Positions 1 through 10,877 are shown, numbered from the stretch's first letter. The stretch: DNA of 64,000 nt from an uncultured Chthonomonadales bacterium (GCA_938005745.1 CALLMM010000026.1:1-64000), one strand, 5' to 3'. Notes: a model not told the origin generated them from the sequence alone. Program-made: numbers and translations.

Positions 1-225
<225 letters not shown>

Positions 226-290
226 CTATCGGCTTGCAGGGTTTTTTCGGGGAGCGTCCAATCTGGAGATAGAACGTCAGGAGGTGCACC

Positions 291-767
291 ATGCGGCTAT
301 TGTTACTGCGTCACGGGATGGCGGAGGAGCGCAGTCCGGGACGCCCGGATGAGGAGCGCCGGCTGACCCGCGACGGCATCGAGAAGATGCGCGAAGAGGC
401 GAAGGCGTTTCTGCGGATCGGGCTGAAGCCGGACCTGGTGCTGACCAGCCCGCTGCGCCGCTGCGCCGAGACCGCGAAGATTGTGGCGGACACGCTGGGA
501 GTAGCGGATCGCCTCTATGAGGAGGAGCGGATCGCGCCCGGATTCCGGCTGGGCGATCTGCAGCAGATCGTGGAGCGGAATCCGGACGCGCAGCAGTTGA
601 TGGTGGTCGGGCATCAGCCCGATCTGGGGATCATCGCCGGGCAGTTGATCGGCGCTCCTGCGCTCGATCTAAAGAAGGGTGGGCTGGTCCGTATAGATAC
701 CGATAGAATTGAACCGGAGCGCGGCGTGCTGGTCTGGTTGCTCGCGCCCGGTCTGCTGGTGAAGTAG
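291..767 (+). CDS. sixA: SixA-type phosphohistidine phosphatase
   Basis: 158-residue histidine-phosphatase (phosphoglycerate mutase-like) family protein of SixA length. The N-terminus carries LLLRHG (catalytic Arg7-His8-Gly9); LTSPLRRCAETA (the second phosphate-binding Arg) and VVGHQPDLG (second catalytic His) follow. SixA proteins dephosphorylate phosphohistidine in HPt domains or PTS proteins in the cytoplasm; the partner here is unknown. An excellent AGGAGGTG site lies 5 nt before the ATG. The gene is monocistronic: it diverges from the GH1 gene and converges on the HEAT-repeat gene, from which it is separated by a small hairpin. Confidence 0.88.
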   Translation: MRLLLLRHGMAEERSPGRPDEERRLTRDGIEKMREEAKAFLRIGLKPDLVLTSPLRRCAETAKIVADTLGVADRLYEEERIAPGFRLGDLQQIVERNPDAQQLMVVGHQPDLGIIAGQLIGAPALDLKKGGLVRIDTDRIEPERGVLVWLLAPGLLVK

Positions 768-768
768 A

Positions 769-789
769 CCGGCTCACGGAGCGAGCCGG
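769..789. terminator. Hairpin between convergent sixA and HEAT genes
   Basis: Arms CCGGCTC (769-775) and GAGCCGG (783-789) form a perfect 7-bp stem with a 7-nt loop directly after the sixA stop codon. There is no T-run on either strand, so it is only a possible bidirectional terminator, supported by its position between convergent stops. Confidence 0.4.
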
Positions 790-794
790 AGTGC

Positions 795-1319
795 TCAGAC
801 TGTGTGCCGCGTGAGCGACCAGCGGGCGCGCGCGAGCAGTTTCGGATCCGTCTCGGTCTGGAGCAGGGACTCCAGCAGATGGCGGGCGCGGTCATCGGCA
901 GGCTGGCAGCCGAGCATATGCACGGCGACCCGCCGCACACGGATGCTGCTGTCGCGCTGAATCCGCTCAATGAGGTGCGCGACCACGTCCGCATTCAGCG
1001 GACACGCCTTGCATCGCTGGCATCCAAGCGCATGCAGGGCGAGGCGGCGGACGCTCTCCACCGGATCGTTCAGCAGACGCAGAAGCGGCTCCGTACAGCG
1101 TTGATCGGCAAGGTGATCCATGAGATCGGCGCAGCCGCGTCGCACGCGCCAGTTCGGATGCGACATCCCTGCGATCAGCGCGTCCAGAGCCGCGTCTCCG
1201 CAGGCGCGCAGACGGCTCGCCGCTTCATGGCGCGCCTCCCACTGCGGCGATCCTAGACCCTGTACGATCTGATCCAGATGTTCGGTCGTAATCTGCGGCG
1301 TTTCAGGCACGGATGTCAT
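795..1319 (-). CDS. HEAT-repeat protein
   Basis: 174-residue all-helical protein built of HEAT/PBS-lyase-like repeats: repeating blocks such as LGSPQWEARHEAASRL, MSHPNWRVRRGCADLM, LNDPVESVRRLALHAL and QRDSSIRVRRVAVHML recur about every 31 to 40 residues. Such proteins are scaffolds for protein-protein contacts and no enzyme activity can be assigned. No signal peptide or membrane segment is seen, so a cytoplasmic place is likely. Five cysteines occur, including CQRCKAC near residue 100, which is unusual for a HEAT protein and might bind metal. A GGGAG site lies just before the ATG. Confidence 0.75.
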   Translation of the reverse strand: MTSVPETPQITTEHLDQIVQGLGSPQWEARHEAASRLRACGDAALDALIAGMSHPNWRVRRGCADLMDHLADQRCTEPLLRLLNDPVESVRRLALHALGCQRCKACPLNADVVAHLIERIQRDSSIRVRRVAVHMLGCQPADDRARHLLESLLQTETDPKLLARARWSLTRHTV

Positions 1320-1454
1320 CGGCTCCCTCGCTTTCTTATGAAAATGTGCGGACTCAGTGTAGCCGCGAAAAGCGGTGCCGTCAAGACGGGGGTATGCCCG
1401 GCAGAGAGCCGCCGCGCCTCTGCGGGGCGGAGAAAGAACCCGCCCCGCGCAGGA

Positions 1455-2126
1455 TCAGAGCCGTTTCAGCGCCCAGAGGACGCCCCGCTGGAACAGGGCG
1501 CGCCAGCGGGCGTCCGCCAGCGTAGAGGGGTTATGACCGAGCGAGACATAGAAGACGCGACCCGTCCCCTCCTCGCGAGTCCAGCAGACCGGAACCGGAC
1601 CGTTGTCGTCGAAGCTGCGCGTCTGCGCCAGCAGGTGAACCCGCGCCGGGTCGTAGTCGGCGAAGAGGTAGAGTTCATCCAGAACGGTGAACGCCTCCAT
1701 GCCCTGCGTGATCGGATGGGCGGTATCCACGAACTCGGTGGTGATGTCAAGCTGCGGCGGGTGGGTGCGGAACTTTCCACCGATCAGGGCGACATACTCC
1801 GGGTCGGAGGTGAAGGAGTCGGCGGCGTTATGGATGCCGATCAGCGCGCCCCCGCCCCGCACATAGTTGGCGATCGCCGGCACCTCCGCGCCATGCGCCT
1901 CCGCGCCGGTGGTGTAGAGCGTGAGCGCGGCATACTGCTTCAGATTGTCCGCGCGGATGGCGCTGTAGTCGCCGGTATAGTCATCTCCGCCGTCCGGGTG
2001 GTAGATGCCGGAGGTAACGACCTCCAGCCCGATCTCCTCCAGTGCGGACCGAATCGGCGGCTCCGCCGGCTCCAGTCGGTGATAGGGCGCCGGGCAGCCG
2101 CCCACCAGAAGAACCTTCTCTGCCAT
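1455..2126 (-). CDS. ThuA-like domain protein
   Basis: 223-residue protein of the ThuA/trehalose-utilisation fold, related to class I glutamine amidotransferases. It starts MAEKVLLVGG; visible family features are a middle strand-turn YTTGAEAHG, the block GGGALIGIHNAADSF, and the C-terminal WTREEGTGRVFYVSLGHNP, where the GRVFY-x-S-LGH motif is typical. Members often accompany Gfo/Idh/MocA oxidoreductases and carbohydrate genes; their reaction is not established. I chose the ATG at 2126 because AAAGGA lies 8 nt upstream; an ATG three codons earlier (2135) abuts that site, and a longer frame lacks family resemblance. It diverges from the beta-helix gene. Confidence 0.78.
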   Translation of the reverse strand: MAEKVLLVGGCPAPYHRLEPAEPPIRSALEEIGLEVVTSGIYHPDGGDDYTGDYSAIRADNLKQYAALTLYTTGAEAHGAEVPAIANYVRGGGALIGIHNAADSFTSDPEYVALIGGKFRTHPPQLDITTEFVDTAHPITQGMEAFTVLDELYLFADYDPARVHLLAQTRSFDDNGPVPVCWTREEGTGRVFYVSLGHNPSTLADARWRALFQRGVLWALKRL

Positions 2127-2226
2127 CGCAGTCATCCTTTCGTGGTAAAGAGACGATTCAGTGTAGCGGCGCGATAAGCCGGTTGTCAACAGATCAGAGC
2201 GCAACCCCAACGTGAGGATTACCATC

Positions 2227-5200
2227 ATGCAACATACTTTCAGAAAGATGTTTTATATCGTTTTGCTTCTGCTCGGACCGGTCGCCCTGTGCGGCGAGTC
2301 GGGGGCGCAGCGGCTCTACGTCGCGCCGGACGGCAACGACGCCTGGTCGGGAACGCTGGCGCGTCCCAACGCCCGGAGGACCGATGGACCGCTCGCCTCG
2401 CTGCCCGGAGCGCGCGACGCGCTTCGCCGTTTGCGAACGCGGGGCGCGCAGAAGGCTCCGGTGCGCGTAACCATCGCCGGCGGAACCTATTTTCTGAAAG
2501 AGCCGGTCGTCTTCGCGCCGCAGGACAGCGGCACGGCGCAGGCTCCGGTCGTCTATGAGGCGGCTCCCGGCGCCAAGCCGATCTTCACCGGCGGACGCCG
2601 GATCGCGGGATTTCGACCGGGACCGGACGGAGTGTGGACGGCGCGCGTGCCAGCCGACTGGCGTTTTGAGCAGCTATGGGTCAACGGTCGGCGGGCGGTG
2701 CGGGCGAGAACGCCCAATCGGTTCTACTTCTACACGGCGGGCAACGTCAGCGCGGGCGTGGATCCGTTGACCGGACAGACGACCAATCTGGCGGGGCGCG
2801 CCTTCCGCGCCCATGCCGAGGACATTCAGCCGCTCGCATCCGTTGCGCGCGACCGACTCTCGGAGGTAACGCTGGTCGCCTACCATTCGTGGGAGATCTC
2901 GCGCCTGCGGCTGGCGGCGGCAGACCTTCAGAGCAACACGCTGATTACAACCGGAGGCGCGGCATGGAACTTCATGCAGTGGGCGCCCCGGCAGCGGTAT
3001 CATCTGGAGAACTATCGCGGCGCACTGGACGCGCCGGGAGAGTGGTTCCTGGACCGCGACGGCACGCTGCTCTACAAACCGCTGCCGGGCGAGGATATGC
3101 GTAGCGCGGAGGTCTATGCGCCGGTAACCGATCAGTTCGTGCTCTTCGCCGGGACGGCGGAGAAGCCGGTGGAGCATATCACGCTGCGCGGGCTGACCTT
3201 CCGGCACGGGCAGTATCTCCTGCCGCCGCAGGGCAACTCCGATGCGCAGGCGGCGCACAGCATCCCGGCGGTCGTCATGGCGGACTACGCGCGCCATGTC
3301 CGGCTGCAGGACTGCGAGATCGCGCACGTCGGCATCTACGGCGTCTGGTTTCGGAAGGGTTGTACGGACTGTCGTCTGGAGCGCAGCTTCCTGTTCGATC
3401 TGGGCGCAGGCGGCGTGCGGATCGGGGAGGGCTGGAACAACGAGAACCCCGCTCCCCGCGATCAGACCTCCCGGATTGTGGTGGATAACAATATCATCCG
3501 CTCCGCCGGTCGGATCCATATGGGCGCGGTGGGAGTCTGGATCGGGCACAGCGGCGATAACCGCGTTACCCACAACGACATCGGCGATCTCTTCTACACC
3601 GGCATCTCCGTCGGCTGGCGCTGGGGATACGGCGAGAGCCTGGCGAAGCGCAACACCATCACCTTCAACCATATTCACCATCTCGGCTGGGGCGTTCTGA
3701 GCGATATGGGCGGCGTCTATACGCTCGGTCCCTCCGAGGGCACGGTGGTCAGCAGCAACCGTATCCACGACGTCTACTCCTACGATCTGTATGGACGGGG
3801 CGGCTGGGGACTCTATAACGATGAGGGCAGCACCGGCATCACGCTGGAGAACAACCTTGTCTACAACGTCAAGACGGGCGGCTACCATCAGCACTACGGC
3901 AGGGAGAACCTGGTTCGCAACAACATCTTCGCCTACAGCATGGACGGTCAGCTTCAGCGGTCGCGAGTGGAGCCGCACCTCTCCTTCACCTTCGCCGGGA
4001 ACCTGGTCTATTGGAAGGGAGGCAGGCTGTTCACCGGCTCCTGGCGCGATGAGAATGTGCGGCTGGAACGCAACCTCTACTATGACGCCTCCGGCGCGCC
4101 GGTCTCCTTTGACGGAATGAGCCTTGCGCAGTGGCAGAAGCTGGGCAAAGACGCCGGTTCGCTGGTCGCCGATCCGCTCTTTGTCGCGCCGGAGCGGGGA
4201 GATTTTCGCCTCAAGCCCGGCTCTCCGGCGGCGAAGATCGGGTTCAAGCCGTTCGACTATATGCGCGCCGGGGTCTATGGCGATCCGGCATGGGTACGGA
4301 AGGCGCTGAGTGTGAAGTATCCGCCCGTGCAGTTTGCGCCCGCGCCTCCGCCTCCGCCCCCGTTGACCTTCGACCTGGACTTTGAGATGGAACCGGTCGG
4401 CGCGCCCTGCCCACAGGCGCAGAACTACACCGAGGGCAAAGGCGATTCGATCGCCGTGACGGAGGAGACGGCGGCTTCCGGCAAGCGCAGCCTGAAGGTC
4501 ACCGACGCCCCCGGGCTTCAGTTTGCCTTCAATCCGCACTTCGCCTTCTTCCCCTCGCACCAGGAGGGCGTCACGCGGTTTCGGTTCGCCATGCGCGTCG
4601 AGGCGCAGACCCGCATGTTTGTGGAGTGGCGGGACTGGCTCTCCAACCCCTATAAGCCCGGACCGAGCCTGCAGGTGATTCAGGGGAAGCTGCTGGTCAA
4701 CGGGCAGCCGCTCCTGGAGGTTCCGGTCGGACAGTGGGTGCCATTTTCGATGGAGGCGGGCGTGGGCACAGACGCCGACGGAACCTGGAACCTGATCGTG
4801 ACGCTGCCCGGACAGCCTCCGCGCCGCTTCCCGAGGCTGCCCTTCGCCCATTCCGGCTTCCGCACCCTCACCTGGATCGGCTTCAGCAGCATCGCGGACG
4901 GTCCAACTTCCTTCTATCTGGACGATCTGCGGCTCAACAACGATCCCAAGCCCCCCCGCTCCTCCGAAAAGCCGCTGGAGGTGAAGGTTCTCGTGCTGAA
5001 CTTCGATCCGATCATCCCGCAGGAGGGCGGGCGTCGTCTGCATCAGGTCTGCGGATGGAACGACCCGCGCAGATTGGCGGAGGGCTACATCGAGGATGTG
5101 GCGGAGGCGAGCGGAGGCTTTCTGCAGTACAGGATCGTGGAGTGGCGCGACATAGACACCTTCCACACGAAGATTGACGGCTTTACCTACACGCCGGAGC

Positions 5201-5898
5201 AGTACATGGAGTGCTTCCGCACCGGCAAAGGGTGGCACGATCCGGACACGGCGGACTATCCGAAGACCTTTCAGGATTTCGGCGTACTGCCCCGCATAGA
5301 CCGCGGCGAGATTGACGAGGTCTGGTTCTTCGGCGGTCCCTACTTCGGCTACAACGAGTCGGCGATGGCGGGACCCGGCGCGTTCTACATCAACGGCGCG
5401 GTGTATGATAAAGTGCCCTCCAGACGCGCCTTTGCGATCATGGGGTTCAACTATGAGCGCGGGGTGGCGGAGATGCTGCACAACCTCTGTCACCGCACCG
5501 AGAGCACGATGGCGCGTATCTACGGCGGCTGGGAAGTGGACAAGCTGGTCTCCAACTGGGCGCGGTTCGCCGCCAACGCCCACCAGTCCAACGGCGTGGC
5601 GGCGGTCGGAACCTGCCACTATCCGCCCAACGGCGAGAGCGACTACGACTACACGAACCCGCGTTTTGTCAACAGCAGCGCGGACGACTGGCTGAACTAT
5701 CCGCGATTAACCGGCAGAACTAGACCGGTCAACCGAGAGACCTGGGGCGGTCCCGACTACCATCGCAACTATATGCGCTGGTGGTTTACGCGGCTGCCGA
5801 AGACTCCCGGCGTCAACGCCGACGGGCGTCTGAACAACTGGTGGCGGTATATTTTCGACTTTAACCGGTACGACGAACGCGGCAGTCCCCGCCCGTAG
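2227..5898 (+). CDS. Giant secreted right-handed beta-helix protein with unknown C-terminal module
   Basis: 1223 residues. The N-terminus is a signal peptide ([17 protein letters not shown], cleavage near AQR). Residues about 25-700 begin with [14 protein letters not shown], the usual opening of secreted parallel beta-helix (pectate-lyase-like) proteins, and contain many Asn-rich rungs ([32 protein letters not shown]). A proline stretch ([11 protein letters not shown]) leads to a concanavalin-like segment (about 715-910). The last 300 residues form a further module with [21 protein letters not shown] that I recognise only as recurring in secreted bacterial proteins of unknown function. The role is probably binding or cleavage of an extracellular polysaccharide. 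ATG 2227 follows GAGG at 9 nt; an upstream GTG at 2212 is in frame but less suitable. Confidence 0.75.
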   Translation: MQHTFRKMFYIVLLLLGPVALCGESGAQRLYVAPDGNDAWSGTLARPNARRTDGPLASLPGARDALRRLRTRGAQKAPVRVTIAGGTYFLKEPVVFAPQDSGTAQAPVVYEAAPGAKPIFTGGRRIAGFRPGPDGVWTARVPADWRFEQLWVNGRRAVRARTPNRFYFYTAGNVSAGVDPLTGQTTNLAGRAFRAHAEDIQPLASVARDRLSEVTLVAYHSWEISRLRLAAADLQSNTLITTGGAAWNFMQWAPRQRYHLENYRGALDAPGEWFLDRDGTLLYKPLPGEDMRSAEVYAPVTDQFVLFAGTAEKPVEHITLRGLTFRHGQYLLPPQGNSDAQAAHSIPAVVMADYARHVRLQDCEIAHVGIYGVWFRKGCTDCRLERSFLFDLGAGGVRIGEGWNNENPAPRDQTSRIVVDNNIIRSAGRIHMGAVGVWIGHSGDNRVTHNDIGDLFYTGISVGWRWGYGESLAKRNTITFNHIHHLGWGVLSDMGGVYTLGPSEGTVVSSNRIHDVYSYDLYGRGGWGLYNDEGSTGITLENNLVYNVKTGGYHQHYGRENLVRNNIFAYSMDGQLQRSRVEPHLSFTFAGNLVYWKGGRLFTGSWRDENVRLERNLYYDASGAPVSFDGMSLAQWQKLGKDAGSLVADPLFVAPERGDFRLKPGSPAAKIGFKPFDYMRAGVYGDPAWVRKALSVKYPPVQFAPAPPPPPPLTFDLDFEMEPVGAPCPQAQNYTEGKGDSIAVTEETAASGKRSLKVTDAPGLQFAFNPHFAFFPSHQEGVTRFRFAMRVEAQTRMFVEWRDWLSNPYKPGPSLQVIQGKLLVNGQPLLEVPVGQWVPFSMEAGVGTDADGTWNLIVTLPGQPPRRFPRLPFAHSGFRTLTWIGFSSIADGPTSFYLDDLRLNNDPKPPRSSEKPLEVKVLVLNFDPIIPQEGGRRLHQVCGWNDPRRLAEGYIEDVAEASGGFLQYRIVEWRDIDTFHTKIDGFTYTPEQYMECFRTGKGWHDPDTADYPKTFQDFGVLPRIDRGEIDEVWFFGGPYFGYNESAMAGPGAFYINGAVYDKVPSRRAFAIMGFNYERGVAEMLHNLCHRTESTMARIYGGWEVDKLVSNWARFAANAHQSNGVAAVGTCHYPPNGESDYDYTNPRFVNSSADDWLNYPRLTGRTRPVNRETWGGPDYHRNYMRWWFTRLPKTPGVNADGRLNNWWRYIFDFNRYDERGSPRP

Positions 5899-5966
5899 CG
5901 CGTGCCCTCTAAAAAGCGGTTACGTTTCAGAGCCGCCTGCGGGTCGTTTCCCAACGAACGCGCCGC

Positions 5967-6610
5967 TCAACGCTCCGTGAGAGAGCTGGCGAAGACGGCG
6001 ACGCACAGGGCGACGGAGACCAGAAGGAGAGCCAGCCCGGAGGCGGTGGCGTTATCGCCTGCCTGCCAGGCGTCGTAGACCGCGAGGGAGAGGGTGCGCG
6101 TGCGCCCGGGTATATTTCCACCGACCATCAATGTCGCTCCGAAGTCCCCTAGTGCGCGCGCAAAAGCCAGCACCGTCCCGGCGATGATTCCGCGCCGCGC
6201 CAGGGGGAGGGTAATGTAGCGAAACACCTGCCACTCGCTGGCTCCGGAGGAGCGCGCCGCACTCTCCATGTCGCGGTCCACTTCGGCAAAGGCGACCTGC
6301 GCCTGACGGATGTAGAGCGGCATGCTGCCGACGAAGGCGGCGATCACGATGCCGGTGAAGGAGAAGACGATGTCCGCGCCGGTCAGCCAGGTGTAGAGGC
6401 GACCCACCGGCGAGTCCGCCCCCATCGCGACCAGCAGATAGTAGCCCAGCACCGTCGGGGGCATGACCATCGGAAGGAGAACCGTTCCCTCCGCCAGCGA
6501 CCGCAAAGGGAACCTCCGGCGCGCCAGCAGATACGCCGCGCCCGTGCCCGCGAGGAGCGTCAACAGGGTGGCGCAGAGCGAGACCTGCAGGGATAGAAGC
6601 AGCCACTCTC

Positions 6611-6614
<4 letters not shown>
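5967..6614 (-). CDS. modB: Molybdate ABC transporter permease ModB
   Basis: 215-residue inner-membrane permease with about five hydrophobic segments. PPTVLGYYLL and the cytoplasmic loop SSGASEWQVFRYITLPLARRG (the EAA loop that contacts the ATPase) followed by FARALGDFGAT match ModB, as do the overall length and the partner gene. It would import molybdate or tungstate together with ModA and a ModC ATPase. Its ATG overlaps the modA stop codon in an ATGA junction, so the two are translationally coupled. No modC follows: the next gene is the convergent beta-helix protein, so the ATPase must be encoded elsewhere. Confidence 0.9.
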
Positions 6615-7414
<800 letters not shown>

Positions 7415-7521
7415 CTGCTTTCTCCCTTCTAAGAGCCGGAGCCTTCCCGCCTGCCTGCGGGCGGAGGTTCCCCATGCATGCAAAAGGGAAGAATGGAAAA
7501 AGTGTCGGCGTGCGACGCAAT

Positions 7522-7551
7522 ATAGTACCGGGAGGCAAGTATAATTGTCAA
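7522..7551 (-). promoter_or_regulatory. modA promoter
   Basis: Read on the minus strand, a consensus -35 TTGACA (7546-7551) is followed by an 18-bp spacer and a -10 TACTAT (7522-7527). Transcription would begin near 7515, about 100 nt before the modA GTG. One arm of the inverted repeat at 7534-7570 lies inside the spacer, which suggests repression by promoter occlusion. Confidence 0.7.
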
Positions 7552-7570
7552 CAGGTAAGAGATACTTGCC
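7534..7570. promoter_or_regulatory. Inverted-repeat operator between modA and its regulator
   Basis: GGCAAGTAT (7534-7542) and ATACTTGCC (7562-7570) are perfect 9-bp inverted arms whose centres are 28 bp apart, slightly under three helical turns. The left arm lies within the modA promoter spacer and the right arm lies upstream of the regulator start. This is the natural binding site for a dimeric HTH protein, most likely the adjacent regulator; that link is inference. Confidence 0.6.
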
Positions 7571-7613
7571 TGTGGCGGACAGGCTTCCCGTTGCGCCGGA
7601 AGGAGTTCAGGGA

Positions 7614-8747
7614 TTGAAACAGGACACGGGCTTACAGAACAGTCTCAAAGCCACGCGGCTGCGTCTGGGGATCAGCCAGCAGCAACTGGCGCAGGCGTCC
7701 CGCGTCTCCCGGCAGACCATCGGGGGAATCGAGGCTGGCTTGTACGCCCCCTCTGCCGCGGTAGCGCTGCGTCTGGCAAAAGCGCTCGGCTGCCGGATGG
7801 AGGAGCTGTTCTGGCTGGAGGAGGACCTGCCGACGGTGGAGGCGGCGGCTGCCAGCGCAGCGCTGGCTGTGGAGACGCCCCTGCGGGTTGCGCTGGCGCA
7901 GGTAGGCGGGCGATGGGTGGCGCATCCGCTGCTGGGAGAGCAGGCGTTTCGGACGGAGATGATACCGGCGGATGGTACGGGAGTGCGGCAGGCGAACGGG
8001 GAGACGATGGCGGTGCGGCTGCTGGACGACCCGGAGAGCCTGTCGCGGACAGCGGTCGTGGCGGGCTGCACTCCCGTGCTCTCTCTGTGGGCGCGCTCCG
8101 CTGAACGCTGGCATCCGGGACTGCGCGTCCTCTGGACGCACGCCAACAGCATGGCGGCGCTCTACAGTCTGGCGCGCGGAGAGGTTCATGCGGCGGGACT
8201 GCATCTGTGCGATCCTGCGACCGGCGCATACAATATGCCCTACGTGCGTCAGGTGCTGGGCGACCGTCCCGTGACGCTGGTGAATCTGGGCGTCTGGGAG
8301 GAGGGACTGATTGTCGCGCCCGCCAATCCCCGGAGAATTCGGGAAGCGGCGGACCTGGCGCGCGAAGATGTCCTGCTTGTGAACCGGGAGGAGGGAGCCG
8401 GAGCGCGGCTGCTGCTGGAGAGCTTTCTGCAGCAGGAGGGCGTTGCGCCGGAGGCGGTGCGGGGCTTTGCCCACGAAGTGCACAGTCATCAGGACGTGGC
8501 GCGCGCCGTGCAGAGCGGGCAGGCGGATGTCGGCGTGAGCACGGCGGCGGTGGCGTCAGTCTACGGACTCGCGTTTATCCCGATACGCCAGGTGCGTTAT
8601 GATCTGGCGCTCCTGACGGAGTATATGGCGCAGGAGCCTGTCCGCCAGCTCCTCGGCACGCTTCACCATCGGTGGGTACGCTCCCAGCTGCAGGTGCTGG
8701 GCGGTTATGACACCGCCCGGACGGGCGATATTGTGGCGGAGGGGTAG
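7614..8747 (+). CDS. HTH regulator with molybdate-binding-like domain
   Basis: 377-residue one-component regulator. Residues about 5-65 form an XRE-type helix-turn-helix (RLRLGISQQQLAQAS then SRQTIGGIEAGLYAPS). The remaining part is a periplasmic-binding-protein-like sensor of the COG1910/PBP_like class, with blocks WTHANSMAALYSLARGEVHAAGLHL and VNREEGAGARLLLESFL typical of that class. It probably senses molybdate or tungstate and controls the divergent modA-modB operon. I chose the TTG at 7614 because AAGGAG (7600-7605) stands 8 nt upstream; the ATG-like frame from 7545 would run through the operator. A TSUP permease gene follows on the same strand. Confidence 0.82.
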   Translation: MKQDTGLQNSLKATRLRLGISQQQLAQASRVSRQTIGGIEAGLYAPSAAVALRLAKALGCRMEELFWLEEDLPTVEAAAASAALAVETPLRVALAQVGGRWVAHPLLGEQAFRTEMIPADGTGVRQANGETMAVRLLDDPESLSRTAVVAGCTPVLSLWARSAERWHPGLRVLWTHANSMAALYSLARGEVHAAGLHLCDPATGAYNMPYVRQVLGDRPVTLVNLGVWEEGLIVAPANPRRIREAADLAREDVLLVNREEGAGARLLLESFLQQEGVAPEAVRGFAHEVHSHQDVARAVQSGQADVGVSTAAVASVYGLAFIPIRQVRYDLALLTEYMAQEPVRQLLGTLHHRWVRSQLQVLGGYDTARTGDIVAEG

Positions 8748-8797
8748 ACCTGGAGAACAGACATCGGAAAGCAGAAGCCGGAACGACCGGGATCGGA

Positions 8798-9616
8798 GTG
8801 CGCCGCCAGCCGCGTGCGGCGTTCCTCTACTCTGTTCCCATCGCTCTTCTGGGCGGCTTGATGGGGCTGGGGGGCGCAGAGTTCCGTCTTCCAGTGCTGG
8901 CGGGACCGCTCCGTTATCCGGCGCGTCAGGCGGTTCCGCTCAACCTTGCCGTCAGCCTGGTTACTCTGGGAGCCGCACTCGTTACACGGGGGAGGACCCT
9001 CTCCTTTCTCCCGATCGCCCCTCTCCTTCCCGCCCTTGTGTCTCTGATCACCGGCGCAATGACGGCAGCCTTCTTCGGCAGCGCACTGGCGCACCGGCTC
9101 TCCAATGAGCGGCTGGAACGGACGATCCTCGTGCTGCTGCTCTGTATCGGAACGGCGCTGATCGTGGAAGGATTCTTGCCGCAGGAGTCACCGGGACTGC
9201 TGCCCGCTTCTCTGATCTGGCGTGTGATCGCGGGAGCGCTTCTGGGGATGGCAATCGGTCTGGTCAGCAGCCTGCTGGGCGTGGCCGGGGGAGAACTCAT
9301 CATTCCGACCCTCATCTTTGCCTACGGAGCCGACATCAAAACCGCAGGGACGGCGAGCCTGCTGATCAGCCTGCCGACCGTGCTGGTGGGCATCCTGCGC
9401 TATCGAAAACAGGGCGCCTATCGAGATCCGAAAGACTTCCGGGAGACCGTTCTGCCGATGGGCGTCGGCTCGGTAGCGGGGGCGATTCTGGGCGGACTGA
9501 TGGTTGGAATGGTCTCCCCGTCTCTCCTCAAAGTGGGTCTGGGCATCGTGCTGATCGTCTCTGCGGCACGTATCTTCTCGGGAACCCGTCACGGATCGCG
9601 GGGAGGCTCTGCATAG
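8798..9616 (+). CDS. TauE/SafE (TSUP) family permease
   Basis: 272-residue integral membrane protein with about eight hydrophobic segments in two halves, each opening with a Gly-rich signature (LLGGLMGLGGAEF and GLVSSLLGVAGGELIIPTLI). That duplicated pattern defines the TauE/SafE sulfite exporter family, whose members move sulfite, sulfoacetate, taurine or other small anions across the inner membrane. It begins with GTG 50 bp after the molybdate-type regulator on the same strand, so co-transcription and an oxyanion-related role are plausible. The ribosome binding site (ATCGGA region) is weak and the exact start is uncertain. Confidence 0.85.
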   Translation: MRRQPRAAFLYSVPIALLGGLMGLGGAEFRLPVLAGPLRYPARQAVPLNLAVSLVTLGAALVTRGRTLSFLPIAPLLPALVSLITGAMTAAFFGSALAHRLSNERLERTILVLLLCIGTALIVEGFLPQESPGLLPASLIWRVIAGALLGMAIGLVSSLLGVAGGELIIPTLIFAYGADIKTAGTASLLISLPTVLVGILRYRKQGAYRDPKDFRETVLPMGVGSVAGAILGGLMVGMVSPSLLKVGLGIVLIVSAARIFSGTRHGSRGGSA

Positions 9617-9667
9617 ACGGCGCGATGACGCGCTCCTGTGCGCTCTGCGACGAGAGGGTCCTGACCG

Positions 9668-10819
9668 TCATGGGTCGAAGGGGGCGTATCGGCGTCCCTT
9701 CCACTGTCCTCCCTGCCGGCGATGATAGCGCCAGCCGGAGAGGATCGTCGCCCACAGATAGAGCAGCGCGGTCAGCGGAAGCAGGGGCGACCAGAGCGGC
9801 GACTGACGGTAATGCCGAACCATCGGCAGATAGAGCAGGCTCATCAGCAGCCAGGCAAGTCCGCCGAAGACCGCCGCCCAGCCGGAAGCCAGCGCGAGGA
9901 GCAGGGGAGGCGCGAGGAAGGTCAGCGAGAGACTGGCGACGCAGCCTGCCAGTCGCAGCGGAGAGTTGTTCAACTGGGCGTAAGCGGAGCGGGCGATCAT
10001 CTGAAGGATGTCGCTCAGGGTTTCGTAACGGCGGAGGCTGAAGGAGGCGTCGCTCAGACCGATCCAGAGATGATGCCCGCCGCGCTTGATCTCCCGCGCC
10101 AGCGCGCAGTCGTCAATCAGGGCATGCCGTATCTGCGTCAGCCCCCCGATACGCTCCAGCGCCTCCCTCCGCACAAGCATCGCGCCTCCCGCCGCGCCCG
10201 CCAGACTGTCCGCCGGATCGTTGATGCGCCGGAAAGGGTAGAGCATCCGGAAGAAGAAGACGAACGCCGGGATCATCAGCCGCTCCGCCGCACTCTCGCA
10301 CCGCAGACGCACCATGAAGGAGACCAGATCGAGCCGGTCGGCTTCGGCGCGGCTTGCCAGTTCGCGCAGCGCATCCTCGCCGTGCGCGATGTCGGCGTCG
10401 CTGAAGAGGATGTAGCGCGCCGGGTCGTCGGCTGCAACGCCGCGGCTCCATCCCTGCTGCATTGCCCAGACCTTGCCGGTCCAGCCCGGCGGGAGCGGCT
10501 CCGCCGTCAGCAGCGTCAGATCCTCCTCCCGTCCCATCTCCCGCGCCGTCTGCCGCGCCGCGTCTGCCGTGCAATCCTCACTGTGGTCGTCCGCCACCAC
10601 GATCCGAACTCTTCCCGGGTAGTTCTGTCGCCAGAGTGAGCGCAGGGTCTCCGGCAGGGTCTCCTCCTCGTTGCGCGCCGGGATGATGACGGTGAGGGCG
10701 GGCAGGATGTCCGGCTCGGGGGGAGGGACGCGGCGTTCAATGCGCCAGAAGTCGGCGTGCCGCAGCCACAGGTAGAGCCAGACTGCCAGTGATAGAGTAG
10801 AAATTGTGAAGGAGATCAC
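9668..10819 (-). CDS. hpnB: HpnB-like family 2 glycosyltransferase
   Basis: 383-residue membrane glycosyltransferase of GT-A fold. It has an N-terminal membrane helix, LTVIIPARNEEETLPETL, VVADDHSEDCT, the metal-binding FSDADIAHG, and LIDDCALAREIKRGG, then several C-terminal membrane helices ending HRRQGGQWKGRRY. Length, helix plan and the GQWKGR tail match the hopene-associated glycosyltransferase HpnB. No squalene-hopene cyclase or other hpn gene is in the window, so the hopanoid link rests on sequence alone; a carotenoid-type glycosyltransferase is the alternative. The start is a GTG preceded by AGGCGG at about 9 nt. Confidence 0.72.
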   Translation of the reverse strand: MISFTISTLSLAVWLYLWLRHADFWRIERRVPPPEPDILPALTVIIPARNEEETLPETLRSLWRQNYPGRVRIVVADDHSEDCTADAARQTAREMGREEDLTLLTAEPLPPGWTGKVWAMQQGWSRGVAADDPARYILFSDADIAHGEDALRELASRAEADRLDLVSFMVRLRCESAAERLMIPAFVFFFRMLYPFRRINDPADSLAGAAGGAMLVRREALERIGGLTQIRHALIDDCALAREIKRGGHHLWIGLSDASFSLRRYETLSDILQMIARSAYAQLNNSPLRLAGCVASLSLTFLAPPLLLALASGWAAVFGGLAWLLMSLLYLPMVRHYRQSPLWSPLLPLTALLYLWATILSGWRYHRRQGGQWKGRRYAPFDP

Positions 10820-10877
10820 AGAGATTGCCGCCTAAAAAGAGAGAGTGTCCGCGCAGAGTGTCGGCGGATGTTGTCCA

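Noticed and set aside
2674-5619. 981-codon open frame on the minus strand inside the beta-helix gene
   Set aside because: The plus-strand frame has a signal peptide, beta-helix rungs and a ribosome binding site; the antisense frame has none and reflects GC-rich codon use.
7415-7515. modA leader as a molybdenum-cofactor riboswitch
   Set aside because: Only a short GC hairpin is visible; I could not find the conserved core of that RNA.
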